A stretch of DNA of 64,000 bases, taken from contig NZ_MTSZ01000012.1 of assembly GCF_002118315.1 (NCBI RefSeq), positions 16,706 through 80,705 on the forward strand, read 5' to 3'. A program made the translations under genes and the position numbers. Source of the stretch: Kiloniella majae (GTDB lineage: Bacteria > Pseudomonadota > Alphaproteobacteria > Kiloniellales > Kiloniellaceae). Positions 1-8,871 of this stretch are shown here, piece by piece (position 1 is the stretch's first letter; each line of letters opens with the position of its first letter). Under the pieces are notes generated by a model. That model saw only the letters and a program-made list of their open reading frames with translations. It had not been told where the DNA came from and did not search any database.

Positions 1-486
1 GTGGGTGATACGGTCCCAATAACGAGTAACAGCCTTAAAGGCATCATTGACGCCCAGTGTAGGGTTTCCAAAATGTTCCAACTGTTGCAAGACCGGATCA
101 GGCAAACGTGTTAAAAAGGTATCGCCACAGAGCATCAACATGGGGAGCCTGTTTGCATGGGCGAGTGCTGCTGATGTTAACAGGTTCGTCGTTCCTGGTC
201 CTGCTGATGCAGTACAAAACATAAATCGACGACGGAAATGCTGTTTTGCATAGGCTGCCGCTGCAAAGCCCATACTTTGTTCATTTTGACCACGGTAAAG
301 AGGTAATTCTGTCTTGTAATTATTTAATGCTTCGCCCAGACAGGTGACATTTCCATGACCAAATATACCAAAGCCACCACCGCACAAACGCATTTCGTGT
401 CCGTTTATATCAATAAACTGGTTGGCGAGGTAACGCACGATAGCCTGCGCTGTGGTCAGGCGAATTGTTTGTTCCGAAGTCTTCAT
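1..486 (-). CDS. iolD: IolD, trihydroxycyclohexane-1,2-dione hydrolase, N-terminal part (cut by window edge)
   Basis: The first 162 codons of a ThDP-dependent enzyme run leftward off the window. The start is the ATG whose complement lies at 484-486 (MKTSEQTIRLTTAQAIVRYL). The N-terminal ThDP-binding pyrimidine domain is recognisable: an LCGGGFGIFGHGNV stretch, then YRGQNEQSMGFAAAAYAK containing the conserved glutamate, then CTASAGPGTTNLLTSAALAH. This order is typical of IolD, which opens the ring of 3D-trihydroxycyclohexane-1,2-dione in myo-inositol catabolism in the cytoplasm. The gene is divergent from a Gfo/Idh dehydrogenase across a region with a LacI-type operator, so it belongs to the inositol unit on its right. 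Other ThDP enzymes such as acetolactate synthase share the fold, but the context and the LCGGGFGIFGHGN motif favour IolD. Confidence 0.88.
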   Translation of the reverse strand, partial: MKTSEQTIRLTTAQAIVRYLANQFIDINGHEMRLCGGGFGIFGHGNVTCLGEALNNYKTELPLYRGQNEQSMGFAAAAYAKQHFRRRFMFCTASAGPGTTNLLTSAALAHANRLPMLMLCGDTFLTRLPDPVLQQLEHFGNPTLGVNDAFKAVTRYWDRITH

Positions 487-544
487 ATCTGCCTCTGCAG
501 TCGTATGGTTATTGCGTCAATTTCGAGCATTGTTCGATTGCCAG

Positions 545-575
545 TTGACGTCTTGTCGATTCTGAGGATACTAAT
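545..575 (+). promoter_or_regulatory. Putative sigma-70 promoter of the first Gfo/Idh gene
   Basis: A TTGACG -35 box (545-550) is followed after 18 bases by TACTAA (569-574). The LacI-type operator at 576-593 begins right after the -10 box, where a bound repressor would cover the transcription start. The downstream gene starts at 621 behind a GAGGAGG ribosome binding site at 605-611. Boxes were identified by eye only. Confidence 0.5.
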
Positions 576-593
576 TTTGCAACCGGTTGCAAA
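576..593. promoter_or_regulatory. LacI-family operator (18-bp perfect palindrome)
   Basis: TTTGCAACCGGTTGCAAA is a perfect palindrome with the central CG step usual for LacI/GalR operators. The same core recurs at 4943-4958, upstream of the LacI-type regulator and the ABC transporter. It sits between iolD and the first Gfo/Idh gene and could repress both. The regulator encoded at 3861-4859 is the obvious candidate ligand-responsive repressor (inference). Confidence 0.8.
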
Positions 594-620
594 TGTATTT
601 TACATGAGGAGGCTCTGCCA

Positions 621-1745
621 ATGAAAGAAATTGGTATTGGCATTGTTGGTGGGGGCTATATGGGCAAGGCCCATGCTGTGGCAATGCAATCTGTTGGTGC
701 TGTCTTTGACACCAAATTACGGCCTCGTTTGGAAATGGTTTGCGCCACCACAGATCAATCTGCAGAAAAATATAGAAAATCTTTTGGGTTTAATCGCTGC
801 ACGTCTGATTGGAAGCAGTTGGTTAATGATCCCAAGGTAGAGGCAATTGTTATTGCTTCCCCACAAGAAACCCACCGTGAGATCGCGGAAGCCTCTTTTC
901 TTTGTGGTAAGCCAGTATTTTGCGAGAAGCCGCTTGGTGCTTCTCTGAAAGATAGTATAGCGATGGTTGACGCCGCGGAAAAAAGCGGTGTCGTTAATAT
1001 GATTGGCTTTAACTATATACGCACACCTGCTGCCCAGTTTGCCCGATCTCTTATTGCAGAGGGGGAGATAGGGGATATTACTTGGTTCAGAGGCGAACAT
1101 ACCGAAGACTTTTATGCAGATCCGGAACTATCTGCTAGCTGGCGAACGAGTGGCAAGAGCAATGGAACAATGGGCGATTTGGCGCCACACATGATTAATG
1201 GTGCCTTGGCACTTGTTGGGCCAATTACAACACTTATTGCCGAAGTTGAAACGGTTCATTCGAAGCGCCCCACAACATCTTCTGCTTCGGCTACCAAAGA
1301 TCTATCAGATGTCACCAATGATGATCAGGGGCAGATTATGTGTCGGTTTGAAAATGGGGCAATGGGGCATTTGTTTTTTAGTCGGATCGCGACGGGGCGA
1401 AAAATGGGCTACGCCTTTGAAATTACAGGGACCAAAGGGGCAATAAGATTTGATCAGGAAGATCAAAACGCTCTATGGCTCTATAAAGCAGAAGGGCCGG
1501 AACACCTGCGGGGATTTCGTAAAATTCTGACGGGTCCCAGCCATCCGGATTATTTGGCTTTCTGTCAGGGGCCGGGACATGGCACTGGTTATCAGGATCA
1601 AATTATTATTGAAGCGCGGGACTTTCTGCAGGCTATTGAAACTAAAAATGCGGTTTGGCCTACCTTTCGGGATGGAATGGAAGTGAACCGTATTGTTGAG
1701 CTTGCTCACGATTCAAGTGAATCAAAAACGTGGCTGGACGTTTAA
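621..1745 (+). CDS. Gfo/Idh/MocA family oxidoreductase (inositol dehydrogenase-like)
   Basis: This 374-residue cytoplasmic NAD(P)-dependent dehydrogenase has an N-terminal Rossmann fold with the dinucleotide motif GIVGGGYMGKAHA near residues 7-19. The family EKP signature appears as GKPVFCEKPLGAS near residues 95-107. A C-terminal alpha/beta substrate domain follows, with a GDLAPHMINGAL stretch carrying the catalytic-type histidine. The start is preceded by a strong GAGGAGG at 605-611. It is the first gene of a rightward run with a TIM-barrel isomerase-like protein and a second Gfo/Idh enzyme. In iol clusters such enzymes oxidise myo- or scyllo-inositol or related polyols; the exact substrate cannot be read from sequence. 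Confidence 0.88.
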   Translation: MKEIGIGIVGGGYMGKAHAVAMQSVGAVFDTKLRPRLEMVCATTDQSAEKYRKSFGFNRCTSDWKQLVNDPKVEAIVIASPQETHREIAEASFLCGKPVFCEKPLGASLKDSIAMVDAAEKSGVVNMIGFNYIRTPAAQFARSLIAEGEIGDITWFRGEHTEDFYADPELSASWRTSGKSNGTMGDLAPHMINGALALVGPITTLIAEVETVHSKRPTTSSASATKDLSDVTNDDQGQIMCRFENGAMGHLFFSRIATGRKMGYAFEITGTKGAIRFDQEDQNALWLYKAEGPEHLRGFRKILTGPSHPDYLAFCQGPGHGTGYQDQIIIEARDFLQAIETKNAVWPTFRDGMEVNRIVELAHDSSESKTWLDV

Positions 1746-1775
1746 AATATTCTTATATGTGAAAGGCAGACAGTG

Positions 1776-2669
1776 ATGTCTATAAAAATTGGTAATGCAC
1801 CTTGTTCATGGGGGGTGGAATTTGCTCAGGATCCGCGAAACCCGGATTGGAAAACAGTACTGAAAGAGTGCGCCGAGGCTGGATATACGGGTATAGAATT
1901 GGGGCCTGTGGGTTTTATGCCAGAAGACCCGAGCCAACTGGCAGAAGCGTTGGATGAGCATAACCTAGACCTTATCGGCGGTGTTGTCTTTAGGCCTTTT
2001 CATGATCCCGCTCAATGGGAAGACGTTTTGGATGGGGTGCATAGAACCTGTAAGGCCTTAGTGGCGCACGGGGCGAATAACCTTGTGTTGATTGATTCTA
2101 TTTCACCGCGTCGTGCACCGACAGCTGGTCGTGTCGATGAAGCCGAAAAAATGGATGATCAGGAATGGAACGCCTACAGGAACCGTTTTGAGACAGTTGC
2201 TAAAATTGGCACTGAAGAGTACGGCTTAACGACAGGGATTCATGCTCATGCCGCTGGCTTTATGGACTTTGAACCTGAACTTGAACGCCTGCTATCTGAA
2301 ATAGATGAGAGTATTCTCAAGATCTGTTTTGATACGGGGCATCACTCCTATGCCGGTTTTGATCCGATTGCTTTTATGAAACGCCACATGAAACGTATTT
2401 CTTATATGCATTTCAAAGATATATCACCGACTGTTAAAGCAGACGTTATAGAAAACAGAACCGATTTTTATAAGGCTTGCGGGCAGGGAATTTTCTGTAA
2501 TCTTGGTGATGGTGATGTCGATTTCCCGGCTGTTTATCAGCTTTTGACACAAGAAGGCTTTGAAGGCTGGTGCACGGTGGAACAGGATTGTGATCCGACA
2601 CTGCCAGTGCGTCCTATCGATGATGCAATATTGAACCGTAAATACTTACAAACCATCGGCTTTAATTAA
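1776..2669 (+). CDS. IolE-like sugar phosphate isomerase/epimerase (TIM barrel)
   Basis: A 297-residue xylose-isomerase-like TIM-barrel protein. It opens with the IGNAPCSWGVEF motif typical of IolE/IolI-type proteins and carries metal-ligand-type residues in GIHAHAAG, FDTGHHSYAG, YMHFKDI and TVEQDCD. IolE converts 2-keto-myo-inositol to the diketone that IolD uses, and IolI isomerises inosose. The pairing with iolD and inositol-dehydrogenase-like genes supports one of these roles. The ATG at 1776 is preferred over an in-frame GTG at 1773 because AAAGG at 1762-1766 is well spaced for it. It lies 11 bases before the next gene. The dehydratase versus epimerase assignment is undecided. Confidence 0.82.
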   Translation: MSIKIGNAPCSWGVEFAQDPRNPDWKTVLKECAEAGYTGIELGPVGFMPEDPSQLAEALDEHNLDLIGGVVFRPFHDPAQWEDVLDGVHRTCKALVAHGANNLVLIDSISPRRAPTAGRVDEAEKMDDQEWNAYRNRFETVAKIGTEEYGLTTGIHAHAAGFMDFEPELERLLSEIDESILKICFDTGHHSYAGFDPIAFMKRHMKRISYMHFKDISPTVKADVIENRTDFYKACGQGIFCNLGDGDVDFPAVYQLLTQEGFEGWCTVEQDCDPTLPVRPIDDAILNRKYLQTIGFN

Positions 2670-2680
2670 GGAACACAGAT

Positions 2681-3838
2681 ATGACAAAACTTAATTGGGG
2701 AATGATTGGTGGTGGCGAAGGTAGTCAGATTGGCCCCGCACACCGTCTGAGTGCAGGTCTTGATGGACTGTTTTCTTTTGTTGCCGGCGCATTGGACCAT
2801 AATCCAGAAGCGGGGCGTTGTTATGCCCAAAAGCTTGGCGTTGCTTCAGATCGTGCCTATGGTGACTGGCGGGAAATGCTTCAGGGTGAAAATGCGCGCG
2901 AAGATCGTGTTGATCTCGTCACCGTCGCGACGCCAAACTCAACACATTTCGAAATAACGAAAGCCTTTCTTGAGTCCGGATATCATGTCCTTTGCGAAAA
3001 GCCGATGACAATGACTGTTGAAGAGGGCGAAGATATCGTTCGTATCGCCCGGAAATCCGGAAAAATTTGTGCTGTGAACTACGGATATACCGGGTATTCG
3101 CTGGTCCGTCACATGAAGGCAATGATTGCCCGTGGTGATCTGGGCAAAGTCAGGTTGGTAGTGACAGAGTTTGCGCATGGACACCATGCCGATGCGGCGG
3201 ACGCCGATAATCCTCGCGTAAGGTGGCGCTATGACCCAAAGCAAGCGGGTGTTTCAGCACAGTTTGCGGACTGTGGTATACACGCGTTACATATGGCGAG
3301 CTTTGTCACTGGCCAGGAAGTAACCAAGCTATCGGCAGATTGCGCCTCTCTAATTGAGAGCAGGGTTCTGGAAGATGACGCGATGGTAAACTTCCGCATG
3401 AATGGGGGTACGGTTGGGCGTCTGTGGACATCGTCTATTGCCATTGGTCGCCAACATGGCCTGACTATTCAGGTCTTTGGCGAAAAAGGCGGCCTTAAGT
3501 GGATGCAGGAACACCCCAACCAACTCTATTACATGCCGTTGAACGGACGTTTACAAACGATTGAGCGTGGTGAAGAAAATCTTTCTCCAGAAGCTGATCG
3601 TGCAACACGAGTGACCATTGGTCATGCGGAGGGAATGCCCCTTGCTTTTGCAAACATCTATACAGATTTGGCCGAAGTTATTGGCGCACAGAAAGAAGGA
3701 CGGTCTGTGGACCCAGCTGCAAACCTTTATCCGAAATCCGAAGACGGTTTGCGTTCCATGGCTGCGGTTGCCGCCGTTGCGAAATCAGGCAAAGAAGAGG
3801 GGGCGTGGGTTGATGCCCGGCCACCAATGTTCCGCTAA
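2681..3838 (+). CDS. Second Gfo/Idh/MocA family oxidoreductase
   Basis: A 385-residue NAD(P)-dependent dehydrogenase with an N-terminal Rossmann motif GMIGGGEGSQIGPAHR near residues 7-22. The EKP signature is in HVLCEKPMTMTVEEGEDIV, and the C-terminal domain has SAQFADCGIHALHMASF with the candidate catalytic histidine. The IGPAHR form resembles scyllo-inositol or inosose dehydrogenases of the IolW/IolX type. It is last in the rightward run and converges on the LacI-type regulator, with only 22 bases between the stops. Two dehydrogenases in one unit suggest different stereoisomers or two oxidation steps (inference). Confidence 0.85.
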   Translation: MTKLNWGMIGGGEGSQIGPAHRLSAGLDGLFSFVAGALDHNPEAGRCYAQKLGVASDRAYGDWREMLQGENAREDRVDLVTVATPNSTHFEITKAFLESGYHVLCEKPMTMTVEEGEDIVRIARKSGKICAVNYGYTGYSLVRHMKAMIARGDLGKVRLVVTEFAHGHHADAADADNPRVRWRYDPKQAGVSAQFADCGIHALHMASFVTGQEVTKLSADCASLIESRVLEDDAMVNFRMNGGTVGRLWTSSIAIGRQHGLTIQVFGEKGGLKWMQEHPNQLYYMPLNGRLQTIERGEENLSPEADRATRVTIGHAEGMPLAFANIYTDLAEVIGAQKEGRSVDPAANLYPKSEDGLRSMAAVAAVAKSGKEEGAWVDARPPMFR

Positions 3839-3860
3839 GAAATACTTCGGTAAGTATGAA

Positions 3861-4859
3861 TTAGACGAGGGGCCTTAGTGTCCCTCGTTCTATAACACGA
3901 CAGGGGAACAGACGTGATTCAGGATATCGCTCCGGATCATCAAGCATTGCGGTGATCAACTCGATAGAAGAGTTAATAATTTCGTTAACGGGTTGACGGA
4001 TTGTTGTCAGATCTATGTTCTCCCATCTGGCCATCTCCATATCATTAAGACCGATAATTCCAATGTCTTGGGGTGCGGAAAGATTTGCCAGCTTCAAGGC
4101 GGTCAACGCACCGATTGACAAAATATCATCTCCACAGAAATAAGCTTCCTGAGGTGATCGTTCTAAAAGGCGCGTCATTTCATCCCGACCGGCATCAAAT
4201 GAATAGGCCGCAGAAAAGCTGTATTTAAAATCGATTTCCGGATGAAGATTTATTTCTTCTTTAAACCCAGTAAAGCGATCTTGAGTGGACGTTGCTGTAT
4301 CAGGACCGCCTAGAAATCCGACTTTTTTATAACCACGATTAACCAACTCCCGGGCAGCCATCCGACCGCATTCCACGTTGTCGATCCCAACGACGTGAAT
4401 TTCAGGGGAGCTTGAATAACGACCAAAAGAATGGACAACCGGAACTCCTGCATCCCTGAAGGCCTTTGCAAAGCCTGGCAACAATGTAGATGAGGCGACG
4501 ATTACACCATCAACAGAATACTGTCTCAACATACGGATGGAACTTTCTGGATCAGTTTCATCCGAAAGATTGACGAGCAAAGGTCTCAGGCCTCGTGCTT
4601 GCAGGCCACGCGTAAAGAGGTCAAAGACTTGAAGGAAAATAGGGTTGTGGAAGTTATTTGAGACCAGTCCGATTAATTTCGTGCGCCGTGTTGTTAAGCT
4701 TCTGGCGAGAAGATTAGGGCTGTACCCAAGTTCTCGAGCGGCCTTTTCGACCCGCCGACGCATTTTATCAGAAACGGAAGCTCCTGGCGTAAAGGTTCTG
4801 GACACGGCCGATGTGGATACACCTGCGTGTTTGGCAACTTCCTTTAACGTTGCAGCCAT
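3861..4859 (-). CDS. LacI/GalR family transcriptional repressor
   Basis: A 332-residue regulator. The N-terminal helix-turn-helix MAATLKEVAKHAGVSTSAVS is the classic LacI headpiece, followed by a hinge helix (ARELGYSPNLLARSL) and a periplasmic-binding-protein-like effector domain with GLVSNNFHNPIF and VGIDNVECGRMAA. The reading frame stays open further upstream, but the conserved headpiece and a GGAGA ribosome site place the start at 4859. It is divergent from the sugar ABC transporter across a 40-bp palindrome holding its probable operator, and convergent with the dehydrogenase run. It likely represses itself, the transporter and the iol-type genes until a cyclitol or sugar inducer binds. 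Confidence 0.9.
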   Translation of the reverse strand: MAATLKEVAKHAGVSTSAVSRTFTPGASVSDKMRRRVEKAARELGYSPNLLARSLTTRRTKLIGLVSNNFHNPIFLQVFDLFTRGLQARGLRPLLVNLSDETDPESSIRMLRQYSVDGVIVASSTLLPGFAKAFRDAGVPVVHSFGRYSSSPEIHVVGIDNVECGRMAARELVNRGYKKVGFLGGPDTATSTQDRFTGFKEEINLHPEIDFKYSFSAAYSFDAGRDEMTRLLERSPQEAYFCGDDILSIGALTALKLANLSAPQDIGIIGLNDMEMARWENIDLTTIRQPVNEIINSSIELITAMLDDPERYPESRLFPCRVIERGTLRPLV

Positions 4860-4930
4860 ATAAATCCGTTCTCCAGTGGTCTGTAATCGCCCTATGTGTA
4901 ACGTAAAAAGTCTGAAATAACAGTACGAAA

Positions 4931-4970
4931 GTTTTTTAATTTTTGCAACCGGTTGCAAAAATTAAAAAAC
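4931..4970. promoter_or_regulatory. LacI operator inside a 40-bp perfect palindrome, between divergent promoters
   Basis: The left half is gttttttaatttttgcaacc and the right half is its exact reverse complement, so all 40 bases are self-complementary. The centre, TTGCAACCGGTTGCAA, is the operator also found at 576-593. Each TTGCAA arm could act as a -35 box: rightward with TAAGAT at 4977-4982 (18-base spacer), and leftward with TACTGT at 4920-4925 (17-base spacer). One bound repressor would then block both divergent promoters. The palindrome is seen directly; the promoter reading is inference. Confidence 0.8.
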
Positions 4971-5066
4971 TATGAATAAGATAAGAAAGAAAAAAGAAAC
5001 GGCATGAACCGTCCACGAACTATCCACGGATAAAAATACAAAAAACATTCAAAAAGGGAGTAAACA

Positions 5067-6017
5067 ATGAAACCACTATTTAAAAGTTTGGTCTTGGCCA
5101 CAGCATTTGTTGTTGCACCGTTACTCGGGGCAACAACGGCTTCGGCTGAAGGGGAAAAGTACATTCTGGTCAGCCATGCGCCAGACAGTGATAGCTGGTG
5201 GAACACAATTAAAAATGGAATTGCCCTTGCCGGGGAGCAAATGGATGTTTCTGTAGAATATCGTAACCCACCGACCGGTGATCTTGCCGATATGGCACGT
5301 ATTATCGAACAGGCTGCGGCCTCTAACCCGAACGGTATTATTACAACTCTTGCCGATTACGATGTTCTAAGTGGTCCAATCCGTGCGGCGGTGGATCAAG
5401 GCATTAATGTCATCATTATGAATTCAGGTACTGCAGAACAAACCCGTGAAGTTGGGGCTTTGATGTTTGTGGGGCAACCAGAATATGATGCTGGCTATGC
5501 TGCGGGGCTTCGTGCCAAGTCTGATGGTGTAAAATCCTTTGTCTGTGTTAACCACGTGATTTCGAACACAGTTGTTGCTGAGCGTTGCCGTGGTTTTGCT
5601 GATGGCCTAGGTGTTCCGCTTGGTAGCTCCATGATTGATAGTGGTCAGGATCCGGCTGAAATCAAAAATCGTGTCTTGGCTTATCTTGCAGCCAATCCTG
5701 ATACAGACGCAGTTCTAACGCTTGGCCCAACCTCTGCTGATCCAACAATTTTGGCGTTGCAGGAAAATGGTATGGCGGGTGATATTTACTTCGGTACCTT
5801 TGATCTGGGCGATGAAATTGTCAAAGGCATTAAGTCTGGTATCATCAAGTGGGGTATTGATCAGCAACCATTCCTACAGGCTTATCTGCCTGTTGTTATT
5901 CTGACAAACTATGACCGCTATGGTGTGTTGCCGGGGAATAACATCAACTCTGGTCCGGGCTTTGTAACAGCTGATGGTCTGGAACTTGTTGAAAAATTCG
6001 CAGGCGAATATCGCTAA
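5067..6017 (+). CDS. Periplasmic sugar/inositol-binding protein of ABC transporter
   Basis: A 316-residue type I periplasmic binding protein (RbsB/IbpA-like). It has a signal peptide MKPLFKSLVLATAFVVAPLL ending in TTASA|EG near residue 27. The mature part starts YILVSHAPDSDSWWNTIKNG, followed by the second-lobe motifs GQPEYDAGYAAGLRAK and AVLTLGPTSADP. A GGGAG ribosome site precedes the start. It is first in an operon with a permease and an ATPase, downstream of the LacI operator palindrome. A hairpin after its stop may raise its level relative to the membrane parts. The inositol assignment comes from context; ribose, fructose or another polyol is possible. Confidence 0.87.
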   Translation: MKPLFKSLVLATAFVVAPLLGATTASAEGEKYILVSHAPDSDSWWNTIKNGIALAGEQMDVSVEYRNPPTGDLADMARIIEQAAASNPNGIITTLADYDVLSGPIRAAVDQGINVIIMNSGTAEQTREVGALMFVGQPEYDAGYAAGLRAKSDGVKSFVCVNHVISNTVVAERCRGFADGLGVPLGSSMIDSGQDPAEIKNRVLAYLAANPDTDAVLTLGPTSADPTILALQENGMAGDIYFGTFDLGDEIVKGIKSGIIKWGIDQQPFLQAYLPVVILTNYDRYGVLPGNNINSGPGFVTADGLELVEKFAGEYR

Positions 6018-6028
6018 AACGCTAAGTC

Positions 6029-6069
6029 AGAAACGGCCACCTTTGTGTGGTCGTTTCTGCGTATTTTTT
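6029..6069 (+). terminator. Hairpin with T-run between binding protein and permease (attenuator)
   Basis: agaaacggccac (6029-6040) pairs with gtggtcgtttct (6047-6058) with one G-T pair and a 6-base loop, followed by gcgtatttttt. It has the form of an intrinsic terminator but lies inside an operon, 12 bases after the binding-protein stop. Partial read-through would give more binding protein than permease, a common arrangement in ABC operons. Confidence 0.65.
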
Positions 6070-6085
6070 ATTGATGAGGCTCTTT

Positions 6086-7213
6086 ATGGTCACGAGCAAC
6101 CCTTCTCCCGCGCCTGTCGCTGATGAAAGAATAAAAGAGAGATCTTCTTTACGGAAAGCACTGGTTCGTCCCGAATTAGGGGGAATGTGTGGAACCGTTC
6201 TTGTGTTTACATTCTTTCTGCTGACGGCTTTCGATTCCGGGATGTTTACATCGCAAGGTATCCTGAACTGGACACTTGTTTCGGCACAATTTGCTATTAT
6301 TGCTGTTGGTGCATGTCTTTTGATGATTTCCGGTGAATTTGATCTTTCAATGGGATCTATGATCGGGTTTGCAGGCATGATGATTGCCATTTTTGGCGTT
6401 ACGTTAGGGTGGCCGATCTGGTTTGCAATCATTGTTACCTTTGTTCTTTGTATGGGAATTGGGGCCTTAAACGGGTACATTGTTATAAAAACCGGATTAC
6501 CGAGTTTTATTGTGACCCTGGCGCTATTGTTCATTCTTCGTGGCTTTACTATTTTTCTCCCACAAACAATTGAGCGTAAAACCATTATCGGGGGCATTCG
6601 TGATGTTGCCGAAGGTGACTGGCTCGCAAGCCTTTTTGGTGGAAAAGTACTGACAGGTTTATTCCAGTGGCTAGGTGATGCAGGACTTATCGCTACATTT
6701 GAGCGTGGTGTGAAGGCTGGACAGCCGATTGTTGATGGTGTGCCTATGTTGGTGGTTTGGGCTATTGGCTTGATCATATTTGGTCACGTTCTGCTGACAA
6801 AAACCCGTTTTGGTAACTGGATCTTTGCTGCAGGTGGCGATGCACAGGCTGCCCGTTATGTCGGTGTTCCTGTTAGCCGTGTCAAAATCCTGATGTTTAT
6901 GTTTACTGCTTTCTGTGCCACCGTTTTTGCAACCTGCCAGGTGATGGAATTTGGTTCTGCTGGCGCTGACAGAGGCGTTTTGAAAGAGTTTGAAGCGATT
7001 ATCTCTGTGGTGATTGGGGGGGCACTTCTAACTGGAGGATATGGCTCTGTCTTGGGTGCTGCACTTGGTGCCTTGATCTTTGGCGTGGTGCAGCAAGGAC
7101 TGTTCTTTGCTGGTGTCGAAAGCTCTTTGTTTCGGGTTTTCCTTGGTATTATTCTGCTTCTGGCCGTTGTGCTTAATACCTATATCCGCCGTATGATTAC
7201 GGGGGAGAGATAA
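6086..7213 (+). CDS. Sugar ABC transporter permease (RbsC/inositol type)
   Basis: A 375-residue inner-membrane protein of the BPD_transp_2 family with about ten hydrophobic segments, for example [33 protein letters not shown] and [20 protein letters not shown]. The [13 protein letters not shown] motif is characteristic of ribose/xylose/inositol-type permeases. The ATG at 6086, with TGAGG six bases upstream, is preferred over an upstream in-frame start. The coding end is separated from the ATPase start by one base. It forms the translocation channel with the neighbouring ATPase. Confidence 0.87.
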   Translation: MVTSNPSPAPVADERIKERSSLRKALVRPELGGMCGTVLVFTFFLLTAFDSGMFTSQGILNWTLVSAQFAIIAVGACLLMISGEFDLSMGSMIGFAGMMIAIFGVTLGWPIWFAIIVTFVLCMGIGALNGYIVIKTGLPSFIVTLALLFILRGFTIFLPQTIERKTIIGGIRDVAEGDWLASLFGGKVLTGLFQWLGDAGLIATFERGVKAGQPIVDGVPMLVVWAIGLIIFGHVLLTKTRFGNWIFAAGGDAQAARYVGVPVSRVKILMFMFTAFCATVFATCQVMEFGSAGADRGVLKEFEAIISVVIGGALLTGGYGSVLGAALGALIFGVVQQGLFFAGVESSLFRVFLGIILLLAVVLNTYIRRMITGER

Positions 7214-7214
7214 T

Positions 7215-7994
7215 ATGTCATCACCTATTCTTCAGATGAAAGATATCGAAAAACACTTTGGCCCTGTGATTGCGTTGGCTGGTGTATCTGTCGATGTGCA
7301 TCAGGGAGAGTGCCATTGCTTGTTGGGTGATAATGGGGCTGGTAAATCCACCTTTATTAAAACCATGTCAGGCGTTCATAAGGCTACAAAAGGAGAAATC
7401 CTTTTTGAGGGCAAGCCGATGAATTTCCAACGACCACGTGATGCGATCTCTGCCGGTATTGCAACGGTTTATCAGGATTTGGCGATGATCCCTTTGATGT
7501 CTGTCAGTCGAAATTTCTTTATGGGGAACGAGCCAATCCGTAATATTGGCCCTCTTAAGTTCTTCGATCATAAGCGTGCCAATGAAATTACGATGGCTGA
7601 AATGAGTAAGATGGGCATTAACCTCCGCGGACCGGACCAAGCCGTGGGGACTTTGTCGGGGGGCGAGCGCCAAACGGTTGCTATTGCCCGTGCTGTATAT
7701 TTCGGGGCGAAGGTTCTCATTTTGGATGAACCAACATCTGCTCTGGGGGTTCGTCAGACATCAAATGTTCTCGCGACAATTAATATGGTGCGAAAACTTG
7801 GGGTTGCCGTTGTTTTCATCACTCATAACGTACGTCACGCTATGGCGGTCGGTGATCGCTTTACGGTTCTTAACAGAGGCAAAACATTTGGAACTGCAAG
7901 TCGGGGTGACGTTTCGCCAGAAGAATTACAGGATATGATGGCCGGCGGTCAGGAACTTGCAACTCTGGAAGGATCGTTGGGGGGAACAGTTTAA
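7215..7994 (+). CDS. Sugar ABC transporter ATP-binding protein (single NBD)
   Basis: A 259-residue ABC ATPase with Walker [10 protein letters not shown] near residues 38-46, Q-loop in VYQDLAMIP, signature LSGGERQTV and Walker [13 protein letters not shown]. It ends after one nucleotide-binding domain. RbsA/IatA-type sugar ATPases usually carry two in about 500 residues, so this one resembles the FrcA type and must dimerise. It is the last gene of the transporter operon, followed by a strong terminator at 8022-8050. Confidence 0.9.
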   Translation: MSSPILQMKDIEKHFGPVIALAGVSVDVHQGECHCLLGDNGAGKSTFIKTMSGVHKATKGEILFEGKPMNFQRPRDAISAGIATVYQDLAMIPLMSVSRNFFMGNEPIRNIGPLKFFDHKRANEITMAEMSKMGINLRGPDQAVGTLSGGERQTVAIARAVYFGAKVLILDEPTSALGVRQTSNVLATINMVRKLGVAVVFITHNVRHAMAVGDRFTVLNRGKTFGTASRGDVSPEELQDMMAGGQELATLEGSLGGTV

Positions 7995-8021
7995 GTAAGA
8001 ATTAACCCTGTCGTAACTTAC

Positions 8022-8050
8022 AAGAGAGAGTTTTGGCTCTCTCTTTTTTT
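8022..8050 (+). terminator. Rho-independent terminator after the sugar ABC operon
   Basis: agagagag (8023-8030) and ctctctct (8037-8044) form a perfect stem with loop ttttgg, followed by a run of Ts to 8050. Confidence 0.85.
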
Positions 8051-8149
8051 GTCAAGTTTATGGGGAGTTCGTAGTGACAAGTATGATTTACGTCTGATGT
8101 TTTGTGTACTGCAGTGTGGTCACAAGTTTGAGAGGTCGCGAACACGCAT

Positions 8150-8177
8150 TTGAAAATAGAACCTCTTTGTGTATAAT
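8150..8177 (+). promoter_or_regulatory. Putative sigma-70 promoter of the CsgG/giant-protein operon
   Basis: TTGAAA (8150-8155) and a perfect TATAAT (8172-8177) are separated by 16 bases. The first gene of the operon starts about 50 bases downstream. No operator-like palindrome was seen nearby. Confidence 0.5.
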
Positions 8178-8226
8178 AAAGGGCAAATAAAAGCCAAACC
8201 TCCGCAATTTTATGTCTGGAAGATCA

Positions 8227-8820
8227 ATGGATGTTCCACTTGAATTCAGGAGTTTTGTAACTGATAAAAAAGTAGTTCTGTCAGGCGCTGTTTTTTTATA
8301 TCTGGTTCAGTGCGTTGGGTTTTCCACGGTTACATTCTCTGACGACGTCAGTTTAAAAGAACGTCAACATTACCAAGCTCAGCAATTAAGAGAGGCTTCA
8401 AAGGCACGCGTACAATCTCAACTGGGCTATGAGAATATATATCGTGATCCTCGTAATCGGCAGATTGACTATTATGCCTTATCCCAACAGATCAATAATT
8501 TATCAAACATTGTTAGGTCGCTTTCCGAAACACAACAGACAAACAATGCTTTAAGCGCGCCACCATCTACGTTGCCACGCGCTCTTTCTCCTGTTGCTGG
8601 TCCTTCTTCAAATAATATTTATGGTCCGGCGGGACCGTCTGAAAAAGCTGTCCGTTTATTGCTTGAATATCAGTTGATGATTAACGGCAATGAGCGCTTG
8701 AAGGTTGGTAAGATCCAAGAAGATGAGAAATTTATCACGGCCGAAGTTGTTACCGTCGAGGGGTCACTAGTCGAACGCTATAAAATCGATAAGTCAAACG
8801 GTTCTTGGATAGCTGATTAA
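8227..8820 (+). CDS. Small exported or membrane-anchored protein of unknown function
   Basis: I do not recognise this 197-residue protein. It has one N-terminal hydrophobic segment (VVLSGAVFLYLVQCVGFSTV, near residues 16-35) that could be a signal peptide or anchor. A polar, helix-prone middle follows (LKERQHYQAQQLREASKARV), then a proline/serine-rich linker (SAPPSTLPRALSPVAGPSS). A compact C-terminal domain of about 60 residues (EKAVRLLLEYQLMINGNERL to SNGSWIAD) is alternating and beta-prone. The ATG at 8227 is preferred over one at 8212 because GGAAG lies just upstream. It is the first gene before the CsgG homologue and giant protein, so an accessory role at the envelope is likely (inference). 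Confidence 0.7.
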   Translation: MDVPLEFRSFVTDKKVVLSGAVFLYLVQCVGFSTVTFSDDVSLKERQHYQAQQLREASKARVQSQLGYENIYRDPRNRQIDYYALSQQINNLSNIVRSLSETQQTNNALSAPPSTLPRALSPVAGPSSNNIYGPAGPSEKAVRLLLEYQLMINGNERLKVGKIQEDEKFITAEVVTVEGSLVERYKIDKSNGSWIAD

Positions 8821-8871
8821 GCTAATTAATCAGTCTGTCAAGACTATTAGGTGTGGAAAGGCAACGTGCAG

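Noticed and set aside
6022..6777. A 251-codon open frame on the minus strand
   Set aside because: It lies wholly over the ABC permease gene, is rich in Pro/Thr/Ile as expected of an antisense shadow, and has no recognisable domain or ribosome site.
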